DNA of 64,000 bases from assembly GCA_020638575.1 (NCBI GenBank), contig JACKIH010000003.1, positions 2,461,501-2,525,500 of the forward strand, read 5' to 3'. The DNA is from Rhodospirillaceae bacterium. GTDB taxonomy: Bacteria > Pseudomonadota > Alphaproteobacteria > DSM-16000 > Inquilinaceae. Below the pieces are notes generated by a model. It did not search any database and was not told where the DNA came from. It saw only the letters and a program-made list of their open reading frames with translations. Every line of letters begins with the position of its first letter. Within the stretch, counting starts at the first letter, position 1. Of the stretch, positions 25,282 through 34,138 are shown piece by piece. The translations under genes and the position numbers were made by a program.

Positions 25282-27426
25282 CTATATCCCCGCCAGTTCG
25301 CGCCAGTCTTCCTCCGACAGGATGGCGACCCCCAGCTCTTGCGCCTTGGCGGCCTTGGAGCCGGCATCGGCCCCCACCACCACATAGTCGGTCTTCTTCG
25401 ACACCGAACCCGCCACCTTGGCGCCCAAAGCTTCCGCCCGCGCCTTGGCTTCCGCCCGGCCCATGGTCTCCAGTGTGCCGGTGAACACCACCGTCTTGCC
25501 GGCGAGCGGACTGTTGGATGCGGCGGGCGCGGCCACCGGCTGGGCGGTGATCTCCGTCAGAAGCTCGTCCAGCGCCCGGGTGTTGTGCGGCTCGTGGAAG
25601 AAGGCGATGAGGTCGGCGGCGACCGAGGGGCCGATCTGGTCGATGTTCACCAGGTCGGTGTAGGCGTCGCTCTCGCGGTCGGCGGCGTCCGCCATGGCGG
25701 CGCGCCAGGTGTCCACATCGCCGTAGTGGCGGGCCAGCAGCTTGGCGGTGGCCTGGCCCACCTGGCGGATGCCGAGCGCGTAGATCACCCGGTCGAGCGG
25801 CATCGCCCGCCGCTCTGCGATGGCGCGGAACAGGTTGGCGACCGACTTCTCCCCCCAGCCGGGCTGGTTGACGATCTTGTCGAGCCGGTCGGCCTCGCGG
25901 CGTTCCAGGGTGAAGATGTCGGCCGGGCGGCGGATGCGCCCGTCGGCGTAGAAGGCGCGTACCTGCTTGTCGCCCAGCCCCTCGATATCGAAGGCGTCGC
26001 GGCTGACGAAGTGGCTGAGCCGCTCCACCGCCTGGGCCTCGCACACCAGCCCGCCGGTGCAGCGCCGGATGGCTTCGCCCTCGGGCCGCACCGCCTCGCT
26101 GCCGCACACCGGGCAGCGGTCGGGGAACTGAAAGGCCGGGCGCTCGGCGTGGCCGCCGTCGTCGATCACCTCGACGATCTGGGGGATCACGTCGCCGGCG
26201 CGCTGCACCACCACCAGGTCGCCCTCGCGCACATCCTTGCGGCGGATCTCATCCTCGTTGTGCAGCGTCGCACGGCTGACGACCACGCCGCCCACCGTCA
26301 CCGGCTCCAGGTTGGCCACCGGCGTCAGCGCCCCGGTGCGGCCCACCTGGATGGTGATGGCGGTGAGGCGGGTGCGCGCCTGTTCGGCCGGGAACTTGTG
26401 GGCGATGGCCCAGCGCGGCGCCCGGCTGACCATGCCGAGGCGCTGCTGGTAGTCCAGCCGGTCGACCTTGTAGACCACGCCGTCCAGCTCGAAATCGAGG
26501 TCGGGGCGCAAGGTGAGCAGCCGCTCGTGGTGGGCCAGCAGGTCGTCGACGGAGGCGCACGCCGCGGCCGGCTCGTTGGTGGCAAAGCCCCACGACATCA
26601 GGCGGTCGCGCACCGCCCCGATGGTGTCGCCCAGGGGGGCGGCCACCTCGCCCCAGGCGTAGGCGAAGAAGCGCAAGGGCCGCTCCGCCGTGATCTTCGG
26701 GTCGAGCTGGCGCAGGCTGCCGGCGGCGGCATTGCGCGGGTTGGCGAACACCGGCTTGCCGGCGTCCGCCTGGCGGGCGTTGAGGGCGGCGAAATCGCTG
26801 CGCGCCATGTAGACCTCGCCGCGCACCTCCACCAGGTCGGGTGCGTCGGCCGGCAGGGTTTCCGGCAGGCTTGCGATGGTGCGCAGGTTGGCGGTGACGT
26901 CCTCGCCCACCGTGCCGTCGCCGCGGGTCGCACCCTGGGCGAAGCGGCGGCCCTCATAGCGCAGGCTGACGGCGAGCCCGTCGATCTTGGGCTCGGCGAT
27001 GAACACCAGCGGCGCCTCGTCGCCCAGCGACAGGAAGCGGCGGATGCGGGCCACGAACTCCGCCACGTCGCCGGCGGAAAACGCATTGGCGAGCGACAGC
27101 ATGGGGACGGCGTGGCGCACCTTGCCGAAGGCGTCCGCCGGGGCGGCCCCCACCGTCTGGGTCGGGCTGTCGGGCGTGGCGAGGCCGGGGAACGCCGCCT
27201 CCAGGCTCTGCAACCTCCGGAACAGGGCGTCGTAGGCGGCGTCGGAGATCTCCGGGGCGTCCTCCTGGTAGTAGCGCTGGTTGTGGCGGGCCACCTCGGC
27301 CGCCAGGGCCGCATGCTCTGCCGCCGCGTCCTCCAGGGAAAGCCGGTCGGCCGGGATCTCGGCAGGGGGATCGGCAGGGGCATCGGCAGGGGCATCGGCA
27401 GGGGCATCGGCAGGGCTGCTCGTCAC
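25282..27426 (-). CDS. ligA: NAD-dependent DNA ligase
   Basis: LigA seals nicks in replication and repair. The protein (714 residues from GTG 27426) has the adenylation motif EPKIDG with Lys near 146, an OB region, the four-Cys zinc site CPVCG...C...C, HhH repeats and a C-terminal BRCT domain (GKTVVFTGTLETMGRAEA). The first 25 residues are a Pro-Ala-Asp repeat encoded by five 12-bp units at 27359-27418, an unusual disordered extension. An ATG 60 bases further upstream is possible but offers nothing family-like. Confidence 0.95.
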   Translation of the reverse strand: MTSSPADAPADAPADAPADPPAEIPADRLSLEDAAAEHAALAAEVARHNQRYYQEDAPEISDAAYDALFRRLQSLEAAFPGLATPDSPTQTVGAAPADAFGKVRHAVPMLSLANAFSAGDVAEFVARIRRFLSLGDEAPLVFIAEPKIDGLAVSLRYEGRRFAQGATRGDGTVGEDVTANLRTIASLPETLPADAPDLVEVRGEVYMARSDFAALNARQADAGKPVFANPRNAAAGSLRQLDPKITAERPLRFFAYAWGEVAAPLGDTIGAVRDRLMSWGFATNEPAAACASVDDLLAHHERLLTLRPDLDFELDGVVYKVDRLDYQQRLGMVSRAPRWAIAHKFPAEQARTRLTAITIQVGRTGALTPVANLEPVTVGGVVVSRATLHNEDEIRRKDVREGDLVVVQRAGDVIPQIVEVIDDGGHAERPAFQFPDRCPVCGSEAVRPEGEAIRRCTGGLVCEAQAVERLSHFVSRDAFDIEGLGDKQVRAFYADGRIRRPADIFTLERREADRLDKIVNQPGWGEKSVANLFRAIAERRAMPLDRVIYALGIRQVGQATAKLLARHYGDVDTWRAAMADAADRESDAYTDLVNIDQIGPSVAADLIAFFHEPHNTRALDELLTEITAQPVAAPAASNSPLAGKTVVFTGTLETMGRAEAKARAEALGAKVAGSVSKKTDYVVVGADAGSKAAKAQELGVAILSEEDWRELAGI
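27359..27418. repeat. Five 12-bp tandem repeats inside the 5' end of ligA
   Basis: Units of the form TCGGCAGGGGCA repeat five times (first and last units slightly altered) and encode PADA-type residues at the N-terminus of LigA. The copy number is likely to vary between strains. Confidence 0.8.
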
Positions 27427-27506
27427 CGGCGGGTCCTTTGCCTGGGTGGGTGGTCTGCCCCATATTCGCGCCTCGCCGGCCGGCAATCCACAACGGGAGC
27501 GTCAGG

Positions 27507-28526
27507 ATGCGACGGTTGATCGCCTGGGTGGGCCGCATCGTCCTGGTAACGGCGCTCACCGCGATGATCTGCGTGGCCGTGCTGCTGGGCTACGGCTACG
27601 CCATCACCCGCCCCGCCCCGGTGGCCGCCTACGCGCACCCGGCCTCGGCGCGCGACGTGGGGCCGGCGCTGGCGGCCTTGCGGGATGGCGACGGCCGGCT
27701 CGACCCCGCGGCCACCCAAGCCGCCTTCGCCGCGGTGGCGGACCGGCTGGAGGGCGTGCGCCTCGTCATGGTGCCGTCCTACTTCTACGACCTGCTGCGC
27801 GCCCCCAACGCCATCGGCATCGGCGACTACATGACCGACCAGCGGGCCTGGCTGGAGGCCCAGGGCCTGGCAACGGAGATCACGGCGGCCGATACCGAGG
27901 CGGCGGTCGCCACCAATGCCGCGGCGCTGGTGCGCCTGGTGCGGGAGAGCGGGCGGCCGGTGTGCTTCGTCAGCCATTCCAAGGGCGGGCTGGAGGTGCT
28001 GGCGGCGCTGATCGCCCTGGCCCCGGCGGAACGCGCGCGGGTGCGCTGCTGGATCGCCCTGCAGGCGCCCTTTTCCGGCAGTCCGCTGGCCGATGTGTGG
28101 GCCGGCGATCCGCTCGGCCGGCGCTTCGTCTTCGGCCTGCTGGAGCTGATGGGCGGATCGGCGCAGTCCCTGGTCGACCTCACCACGCCGGTACGCCGGG
28201 CGGATCTGGCCCGGCACGACCGGGCGATCGCCGAAGTGGTGGCCGAGGTGCCGGTGCTGGCGGTGGCCGCGCGGCTGACCGATCGCGACGATTGGCGCGC
28301 CACCTCGCCCTTCGACCTCTTGCGCCAGTGGATGGAGGCGGGCGGGGCACCGGGGGACGGGGCCGTGCCGGTGGAGTCCGCCATCCTGCCGCACGCCCGC
28401 TACGTGGTGCTGGAAGGACTCGACCACGGCGACACGGTGGACGGCGACCGCCCCTTCGGCCCCGTCCTCAGCGACGACGTGGCCTTGATCCAGGCCCTGT
28501 TCGCCCTCGTGCTGGACGCCGAATAG
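27507..28526 (+). CDS. Membrane-anchored alpha/beta-hydrolase (lipase-like)
   Basis: The 339-residue product has an N-terminal membrane segment (about 8-33) that acts as signal anchor, then an alpha/beta-hydrolase domain. The nucleophile elbow is SHSKGG, with the middle Ser as nucleophile, and a C-terminal GLDHGD supplies a likely catalytic His. It resembles triacylglycerol-lipase or PGAP1-like folds. The ATG at 27507 has GGGAG eight bases upstream. Divergent from ligA; substrate unknown. Confidence 0.72.
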   Translation: MRRLIAWVGRIVLVTALTAMICVAVLLGYGYAITRPAPVAAYAHPASARDVGPALAALRDGDGRLDPAATQAAFAAVADRLEGVRLVMVPSYFYDLLRAPNAIGIGDYMTDQRAWLEAQGLATEITAADTEAAVATNAAALVRLVRESGRPVCFVSHSKGGLEVLAALIALAPAERARVRCWIALQAPFSGSPLADVWAGDPLGRRFVFGLLELMGGSAQSLVDLTTPVRRADLARHDRAIAEVVAEVPVLAVAARLTDRDDWRATSPFDLLRQWMEAGGAPGDGAVPVESAILPHARYVVLEGLDHGDTVDGDRPFGPVLSDDVALIQALFALVLDAE

Positions 28527-28544
28527 GCGTTTCATGTGTGACGG

Positions 28545-28620
28545 CGCCAGCCCGCCCCCTCGCCCGGCCACCCAATAGTTTACAATGGCTTGGGTGCCCG
28601 GGCGGGGGAGCGGGCTGGGA
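28545..28620 (-). repeat. Dispersed palindromic element, copy C (diverged core)
   Basis: This copy keeps the GC-rich arms (CCCGCCCCCTCGCCCGGCC and GCCCGGGCGGGGGAGCGGGC) around a loop that on the minus strand contains CCATTGTAAACTATTGGG, matching copies A and D. It lies between the converging hydrolase gene and ubiA. Terminal blocks are not clearly kept. Confidence 0.6.
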
Positions 28621-28640
28621 TCGCCTGATGAGAAGACCCC

Positions 28641-29561
28641 CTACACCACGCTGCCGATCACCAGGGCCAGGGCCACCAGCAGGCCGAAATCGCGGTTGGA
28701 CTTGAAGCGCACCAGGCAGTCCTTGGGGTCGTCCATCTCCCAGAAGGCGACCTGCCAGGCCAGGTGCCAGCCGGTCAGCGCCACCAGCACCGCCACCCAT
28801 TCGGGCTGGCCGGCCAGCAGCGTCGCGGCGACCATGCCGGCCAGCGCCACCCCGTAGAACGTGCCCACCCAGCGCGGGCTGGTCTCCCCCCACAGCCGGG
28901 CCGTGGACTTCACGCCGATCAGCGCGTCGTCCTCCTTGTCCTGGTGGGCGTAGAGCGTGTCGTAGCCGATGGTCCAGGCCACACCGGCGGCGTACAGCAC
29001 CAGCGGTGGCCAGCCGACGCCGCCGTTGGTTGCCACCCAGCCGACCCAGATGCCCCAGTTGAAGGTGAGGCCGAGGAACGCCTGGGGCCACCAGGTGATG
29101 CGCTTCATCAGCGGGTAGGTGACCACCAGAGCCAGCGAAGCGGTGCCCCAGGCCACCGCCGTCCAGTTGAATTGGACGAGCACGAGGAACCCCAGCAGAA
29201 GCTGGGCGGCGAGGAAGGCGACGGCACCGTTGAGGGTGATCTCGCCGGCCGGCAGCGGGCGCGTACGCGTACGGGCGACGCGGGCGTCGAAGTCGCGGTC
29301 GAGGATGTCGTTGATGGTGCAGCCGGCTCCGCGCATCACCACGGCGCCGATGGCGAACAGCGCGGCATAGTAGAGATCAACCCAGCCGAAACCGCCCGGG
29401 CGCGGCGCCAGCGCCAGGCCCCACCAGCAGGGCAGCAGCAGCAGCCACGTGCCGATGGGCCGGTCGAGCCGCGCCAGCCGGGCGTACGGCCGGGCCGGCG
29501 GCGGCAGGTGGCGGTCGACCCAGGAGCCCGTCGGGATGTCGCTGCGCGCGTCGCTGCTCAT
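28641..29561 (-). CDS. ubiA: 4-hydroxybenzoate polyprenyltransferase
   Basis: UbiA prenylates 4-hydroxybenzoate in ubiquinone synthesis at the inner membrane. The 306-residue protein has about eight to nine membrane segments and both Asp-rich prenyl-diphosphate motifs, NDILDRDFD and YDTLYAHQDKEDD. The ATG at 29561 overlaps the stop of the upstream Sua5 gene (ATGA junction), indicating coupled translation. Confidence 0.95.
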   Translation of the reverse strand: MSSDARSDIPTGSWVDRHLPPPARPYARLARLDRPIGTWLLLLPCWWGLALAPRPGGFGWVDLYYAALFAIGAVVMRGAGCTINDILDRDFDARVARTRTRPLPAGEITLNGAVAFLAAQLLLGFLVLVQFNWTAVAWGTASLALVVTYPLMKRITWWPQAFLGLTFNWGIWVGWVATNGGVGWPPLVLYAAGVAWTIGYDTLYAHQDKEDDALIGVKSTARLWGETSPRWVGTFYGVALAGMVAATLLAGQPEWVAVLVALTGWHLAWQVAFWEMDDPKDCLVRFKSNRDFGLLVALALVIGSVV

Positions 29562-30535
29562 GCCGGGCCCCGGGGGGCGGCGGCGCGGCGCAGCCGGTCG
29601 TTGATGGCCTCGCCCAGCCCGGTTTCGGGGATCTCCACCACGGCGATGGCGGCCACCCCCGGCCGGTCGAGCGCTCGCAGATGGGCGAACAGGTTGGCCG
29701 CCGCCTCGTGCAGGTCGCCCTCTTCCGACAGGTTGAGCACATGCGGGCCCTTGCGCAGGTCCGGCCCGAAGGTCAGCAGCGCCTCGCCGTCCGCCACATG
29801 GCGGGCATTCAGGCGCACCGGGACCGACGGCGCGTAGTGGCTGGACATCTGCCCGGGCGAACGCAGGACGGCGTCGGCCTCGGCCAGCCGGCCGATGGCG
29901 CGTTCGATCTCCCCGCGCGTGACCGCCCCCGGCCGCAGCAACCGGGCGGTGGGGCCGGACAGGTCCACCACCGTACTTTCCAGGCCGATCTCCACGCGGC
30001 CCGCCGCCAGCACCACGGCGATACGGTCGCCGAGATCGGCCAGCACGTGTTTGGGCGTGGTGGCGCTGACCGTGCCCGAACGGTTGGCACTGGGCGCCGC
30101 GATGGGCCGGCCGACGGCGGCCAGCAGGGCGCGCGCCACCGGGTGGGCGGGCACCCGCACGGCGATGGTGTCGAGCCCGGCGGTGGCGAGCCGGCCCACC
30201 GGGCAATCGGCGGTGCGCGGCAGCACCAGCGTCAGCGGCCCCGGCCAGAAGGCGTCCGCGAGCTGGTGGGCGCGGTCGTCCATGCGGCCGAGGAGGGAAG
30301 CGGCCTGCGTCTCGGCCAGATGGCAGATCAGCGGGTTGAAGCGCGGCCGCGCCTTGGCGGCGTAAAGCTCGGCGATCGCCCGGTCGTTGGTGGCGTCCGC
30401 TCCCAGGCCGTAGACTGTTTCGGTGGGAAACGCCACCAGCCGGCCCGCCGCCAGTGCCTGGGCCGCTACGGCAATGCCCTCGGCACCGGGGCTGAGGATG
30501 CGCGCTTGGATCTCCGAAGGGGCGGCGGCGGGCAT
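29558..30535 (-). CDS. L-threonylcarbamoyladenylate synthase, Sua5 type
   Basis: This enzyme makes threonylcarbamoyl-AMP for the t6A37 modification of ANN-decoding tRNAs. The 325-residue protein has the YrdC domain (AFPTETVYGLGADA, KARPRFNPL, SANRSG) at about 20-205 and the C-terminal Sua5 domain introduced by SPGQMSSHYAP, so it is the long Sua5 form rather than TsaC. The ATG at 30535 starts MPAAAPSEIQ. It is co-transcribed with ubiA. Confidence 0.93.
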   Translation of the reverse strand: MPAAAPSEIQARILSPGAEGIAVAAQALAAGRLVAFPTETVYGLGADATNDRAIAELYAAKARPRFNPLICHLAETQAASLLGRMDDRAHQLADAFWPGPLTLVLPRTADCPVGRLATAGLDTIAVRVPAHPVARALLAAVGRPIAAPSANRSGTVSATTPKHVLADLGDRIAVVLAAGRVEIGLESTVVDLSGPTARLLRPGAVTRGEIERAIGRLAEADAVLRSPGQMSSHYAPSVPVRLNARHVADGEALLTFGPDLRKGPHVLNLSEEGDLHEAAANLFAHLRALDRPGVAAIAVVEIPETGLGEAINDRLRRAAAPRGPA

Positions 30536-30684
30536 GGCGGGTTCCGGCTGCGGCAGGCTGGTCCCGATCTGTAGCACGAAACCCGCCGCATCAAGGCCCC
30601 AGGGTGGGTGATGGCTTGTCCCGCGCGCACCACCTGGGCAGAGTGGCGGGCAAACCATGGGTTGCAGCGGCAAGGGGATCTGGA

Positions 30685-31302
30685 ATGGCGGTGGTAACGG
30701 TGGCCCAGCAGAAGGGCGGAGCGGGGAAGACGACGCTGGCCGCACACCTGGCCGTGGCCTTCCGCCAGGCCGGGCGCACGGTGGCGACGGTGGACATCGA
30801 CCCCCAGGGCAGCCTGACGCGTTGGCACGAGATCCGTGCCGAGCACATGCAGGATATCGACCACAGCCGCATCCAGGGCTGGCGCACCGCCCAGGAGGTG
30901 GACCGCCTGTCGCGCCGCCACGACATGGTGGTGATCGACAGTCCGCCCCACGCCGAAACCGAAGCCAAGATCGCCATCAGCAAGGCCAGCCTGGTGCTGC
31001 TGCCGGTTCAGCCGAGCCCGATGGACGTGTGGGCCACCCAGCCGACGCTGGACCTGGCGGCCAAGGAAAAGGTGCCGGTGCTGGTGGTGATGAACCGGGT
31101 GCCGCCGCGCTCCTCGCTGGCCGACGAGCTGACGGAGACGATTAGCGCCATGGGCGTGCCGGTGGCCGAAACGCGCATCGGCAACCGCGTGTCGCTGGCC
31201 AGTGCACTCATGTCCGGGCGCAGCGTCACCGAGGGACACCGCAGCCGCGCGTCGGACGAGATCCGGGCGCTGGCGGCCGAAGTGCTGGCGCGCATCCGCT
31301 GA
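30685..31302 (+). CDS. Orphan ParA-family ATPase
   Basis: The 205-residue protein starts MAVVTVAQQKGGAGKTTLA with the deviant Walker A motif of ParA/MinD ATPases, then DIDPQGSLTRW and IDSPPH. It is shorter than chromosomal ParA and has no ParB gene beside it; the real ParAB pair is at 48948-50680. Such orphans often position protein complexes or plasmids. AAGGGG lies eight bases before the ATG. A palindromic repeat and then a MITE follow. Confidence 0.85.
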   Translation: MAVVTVAQQKGGAGKTTLAAHLAVAFRQAGRTVATVDIDPQGSLTRWHEIRAEHMQDIDHSRIQGWRTAQEVDRLSRRHDMVVIDSPPHAETEAKIAISKASLVLLPVQPSPMDVWATQPTLDLAAKEKVPVLVVMNRVPPRSSLADELTETISAMGVPVAETRIGNRVSLASALMSGRSVTEGHRSRASDEIRALAAEVLARIR

Positions 31303-31317
31303 GGACCTTTTTTCACT

Positions 31318-31395
31318 CTGCGCCGGCCCACGCCCCCACCCGACCGCCCAAACCATTGTAAAATATTGGGTGGCCGGGTGGAGGTGCGGGCTGGA
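31318..31395 (+). repeat. Dispersed palindromic element, copy D (diverged core)
   Basis: Arms CCCCCACCCGACCGCCC and GGTGGCCGGGTGGAGGTGCG flank a loop CCATTGTAAAATATTGGG. The right edge GGGCTGGAACCGACGAGAATGG is a degraded form of the conserved 3' block of copies E to G. It lies 16 bases downstream of the orphan ParA stop. Confidence 0.65.
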
Positions 31396-31425
31396 ACCGA
31401 CGAGAATGGCGGTGAAAGGCCCTAG

Positions 31426-31690
31426 GGTCCGGACTCAATTACCGCATGGCCATGGTTTGTGCAGAAATCGGACAGGACTAGGAGTGAGGAGGATGGACAT
31501 GCCCACGCATATTCGACGACGAGCGACGCAGTCCTGGCCGATTTCTGCCAAATCCTCCGGACGGCTGGCGGCGTCCCGCCCCACGGCGTTGCCGAGCCCT
31601 TGCGGTGAACAGGCACCGCGGCGCGCTCAGCGCCTTGTGGGACCGAACGCCGTCAGCCGCCGTGGCTCATGGGGTAATTGAGTCCGGACC
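31426..31690. mobile_element. 265-bp MITE or internally deleted IS with 18-bp perfect terminal repeats
   Basis: The ends are GGTCCGGACTCAATTACC (31426-31443) and its exact complement (31673-31690). CTAG occurs at both borders (31422-31425, 31691-31694), a probable target duplication. The interior has no transposase gene but holds an inner inverted repeat, GCAGAAATCGGACAGGACT around 31460 against AGTCCTGGCCGATTTCTGC around 31530. Size, termini and short target site fit a non-autonomous derivative of an IS5-like element, although the parent family is inferred. Confidence 0.82.
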
Positions 31691-31809
31691 CTAGGTGGCC
31701 GGCGGCGGCCGGGGCGTCACAGAACTTTCTGCGACCGAACAGCGGAGGCGGCGCGTGTGAGGGATGGAACGGGCAGCGTGCCCCATCCCCCCACACGGAG
31801 GACCACCCC

Positions 31810-32217
31810 ATGAACCGCATCCTTCTCGGCATCGCCGCGGCGGCCCTCATCGCCACCACCGCGGTCCCCAGCTACGCCCAGCGCGAGCGCGGCTGGCAGG
31901 GCGAGATCACCGGCCAGAACGGCGCCACGGTCCATATCGACCGCGACGTGACCGCCGGCGGCGGCCAGCGCTTCGGCAGCACCGCCATCGTCGGCCCCGG
32001 CGGCGGCACCACGACCATCGACCATGTCGGCGTACATGGCGGCGGCGCCGGCCACGGCAACACCGTCGTCACCGGGCCCGAGGGCAACGCCTGGGTGCGC
32101 GACACCCACTGGCACCGCACCGACGGCGGCGTGCACGTCGATCGCACGGTGACCGGGCCTTACGGCAACACGCGCGGCGGCTCGGCTGAGTTCTGGCAGT
32201 CCATCGAAGGCCGCTGA
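31810..32217 (+). CDS. Secreted small protein of unknown function, Gly/Thr/His-rich
   Basis: The 135-residue product has a clear signal peptide (MNRILLGIAAAALIATTAVP) with cleavage probable after SYA. The mature part is rich in Gly, Thr, Val and His and repeats a GPxGN-like unit (IVGPGGGTT, VTGPEGNAW, VTGPYGNT), which suggests a repetitive beta structure. I do not recognise a family. GGAGG lies about eight bases before the ATG. It follows the MITE directly and stands before prfB. Confidence 0.72.
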   Translation: MNRILLGIAAAALIATTAVPSYAQRERGWQGEITGQNGATVHIDRDVTAGGGQRFGSTAIVGPGGGTTTIDHVGVHGGGAGHGNTVVTGPEGNAWVRDTHWHRTDGGVHVDRTVTGPYGNTRGGSAEFWQSIEGR

Positions 32218-32328
32218 GCCCCGTGGAGGGCGGCGGCGGGCGAGATCACGGCCGCCGCCCCCTTTACCCGAGGCAGCGAACCGCCTATCTCCGGAGGTCC
32301 GTTTGCGAACCGAAGGAAGCCCCCGCGG

Positions 32329-33451
32329 ATGCGCGCCGAACTGCAAGGCCTGGTCGATGACATCAAGCAGTCGCTGGAACTGCTGAGGAGGTCTCTTTGA
32401 CTGGGATGCCGCCCTGCGCCGGCTGGACGAGCTGAACGCCCACGCCGAGAACCCCAATCTGTGGAACGACCCGGAGCGCGCCCAGGCGCTGATGCGGGAG
32501 CGCACGCGGCTGGATGACGCCATCACCTCCATCCGCCGCATGGAGACCGACCTGGACGACACCGTCGAGCTGATCGAGCTGGGCGAGGCCGAGGGCGACG
32601 ACGGCGTGGTGGACGAGGCGGAGGCCCTGCTGGTCGCGCTGAAGACCGATGCGGCGGCGCGCCAGTTGGAAAGCCTGCTGTCCGGCGAGGCCGACGCCAA
32701 CGACTGCTACCTGGAAGTCAACGCCGGGGCCGGCGGGACGGAAGCCCAGGATTGGGCGGAAATGCTGGTGCGCATGTATTCCCGCTGGGCGGAAGCCCAC
32801 GGCTACAAGGTGAACTGGCTGGATGAGAACCCCGGCGAAGAGGCGGGCATCAAGTCCGCCACCCTGGAGGTCAAGGGCAACAACGCCTATGGCTGGCTGA
32901 AGACGGAAAACGGCGTGCACCGGCTGGTGCGCATCAGCCCGTTCGACAGCCAGGCGCGCCGCCACACCAGCTTCGCGTCGGTCAGCATCTCGCCGGTGAT
33001 CGACGACAGCATCGAGATCACCATCGACGACAAGGACCTGCGCGTGGACACCTATCGCGCGTCCGGTGCCGGCGGCCAGCACGTCAACCGCACCGACAGT
33101 GCGGTGCGCATCACCCACCTGCCGTCGGGCATCGTGGTGCAGTGCCAGAACGACCGCTCCCAGCACCGCAATCGCGCCACCGCCATGGGCATGCTGCGCG
33201 CAAAGCTCTACGAGGCGGAGCTGAAGAAGCGCGAGGACGCCGCCCAGGCGGAGGCCGACGCCAAGACCGACATCGCCTGGGGCCACCAGATCCGCTCCTA
33301 CGTGCTGCAGCCCTACCAGATGGTGAAGGACCTGCGTACGGGCGTGGAAACGGGCAACTCGGGTGCTGTGCTGGACGGCGACCTGGACCCCTTCCTGCAA
33401 GCGGCCCTGGCCGCCAAGGTCTATGGCACGGAGGAGGAGGCGGAGGGGTAG
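32329..33451 (+). CDS. prfB: Peptide chain release factor 2, with programmed +1 frameshift
   Basis: RF2 ends translation at UGA and UAA. The gene is read as 32329-32397 joined to 32399-33451, giving about 373 residues. After 23 codons the first frame meets CTT-TGA-C, with AGGAGG three bases upstream (32386-32391), the classic autoregulatory frameshift site. The second frame continues DWDAALRRLDELNAH and carries SPF (RISPFDSQARR) for stop-codon recognition and GGQ in GAGGQHVNRTDS for hydrolysis. It ends overlapping the convergent DUF1499 gene by 31 bases. Confidence 0.96.
32386..32400 (+). promoter_or_regulatory. prfB programmed frameshift site
   Basis: An internal Shine-Dalgarno AGGAGG (32386-32391), three bases, then CTT TGA followed by C. 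When RF2 is scarce, ribosomes pause at the in-frame UGA and slip +1 to make full-length RF2. Confidence 0.95.
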
Positions 33452-33981
33452 GCCGCCAGTCTCGCCGCCACCGCCGCAAACAACCGCTCTACCCGCGCCC
33501 GGTTGGCGCCGACATCGCCGTGTCCATAGTGCGAGCGGCTGAGCACCGCCAGCGTGCTGCGCGGCTGCCCGTCCGCCGGGTCGAGCGCGATGAAGCGCAC
33601 CGTCAGGGTGTCGGGGAAGCGCAGCAGCGGCGTGCGCGCCTCGTAAGCCCACTGGGTGTCGCCATCTGACAGTGCGGGCAGGGGGGTGACATGGGGCAGA
33701 TCGGCCATCGCCGCCCGCCACGCCGCGCGCAGCTCGTCCATCGATACCGGGAACACGGGGCTTTCGGCATCCTGGCGGCCGTCGCACCAGCCGTCCGGGC
33801 AGACGAGATGGCTGTTCGGCGTGACGACCTCCGGCGGGTCTGAAAAATCCACCGGCGGGTGGCCGACCGGCCCCAGCAGCGTTTCCCACACCGCGTCGCG
33901 GCCCACCGCAACGGCCAGGCCGAAATAGCCCAGCACCGGCACCGCGACGAGGACGGCGAGAGCGATCAGAAACGTCGACAT
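33421..33981 (-). CDS. DUF1499 family protein
   Basis: The 186-residue protein has an N-terminal membrane helix (about 4-26), then a DUF1499-like domain with SHLVCPDGWCDG and the Arg-rich SRSHYGHGDVGANRARVERL near the end. The family is of unknown function. It converges with prfB and overlaps its 3' end by 31 bases, and is divergent from the MFS gene at 34139. Confidence 0.82.
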   Translation of the reverse strand: MSTFLIALAVLVAVPVLGYFGLAVAVGRDAVWETLLGPVGHPPVDFSDPPEVVTPNSHLVCPDGWCDGRQDAESPVFPVSMDELRAAWRAAMADLPHVTPLPALSDGDTQWAYEARTPLLRFPDTLTVRFIALDPADGQPRSTLAVLSRSHYGHGDVGANRARVERLFAAVAARLAAYPSASSSVP

Positions 33982-34138
33982 GAGGGCTCGGGCGGACGGT
34001 TGGGCCATATCCGGGACATGCGCGGCGCCGGCGCTTCGGCAAGTCCCCGTCCGACGCCGCCGTCGCACATGGGCAGTTTTCCCAGCGGGCGAGACGCCGC
34101 ACACTGCGCCTCCCGTCCCCTGCCCGCGAGACCCCGCC

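Noticed and set aside
23410..27519. A 1369-codon plus-strand open frame over the ABC exporter and ligA
   Set aside because: It runs out of frame through one real gene and antisense through another; composition is that of a shadow frame.
30685..31302. Second chromosome-partition locus
   Set aside because: The ParA-like ATPase has no ParB partner or parS site nearby and is shorter than chromosomal ParA.
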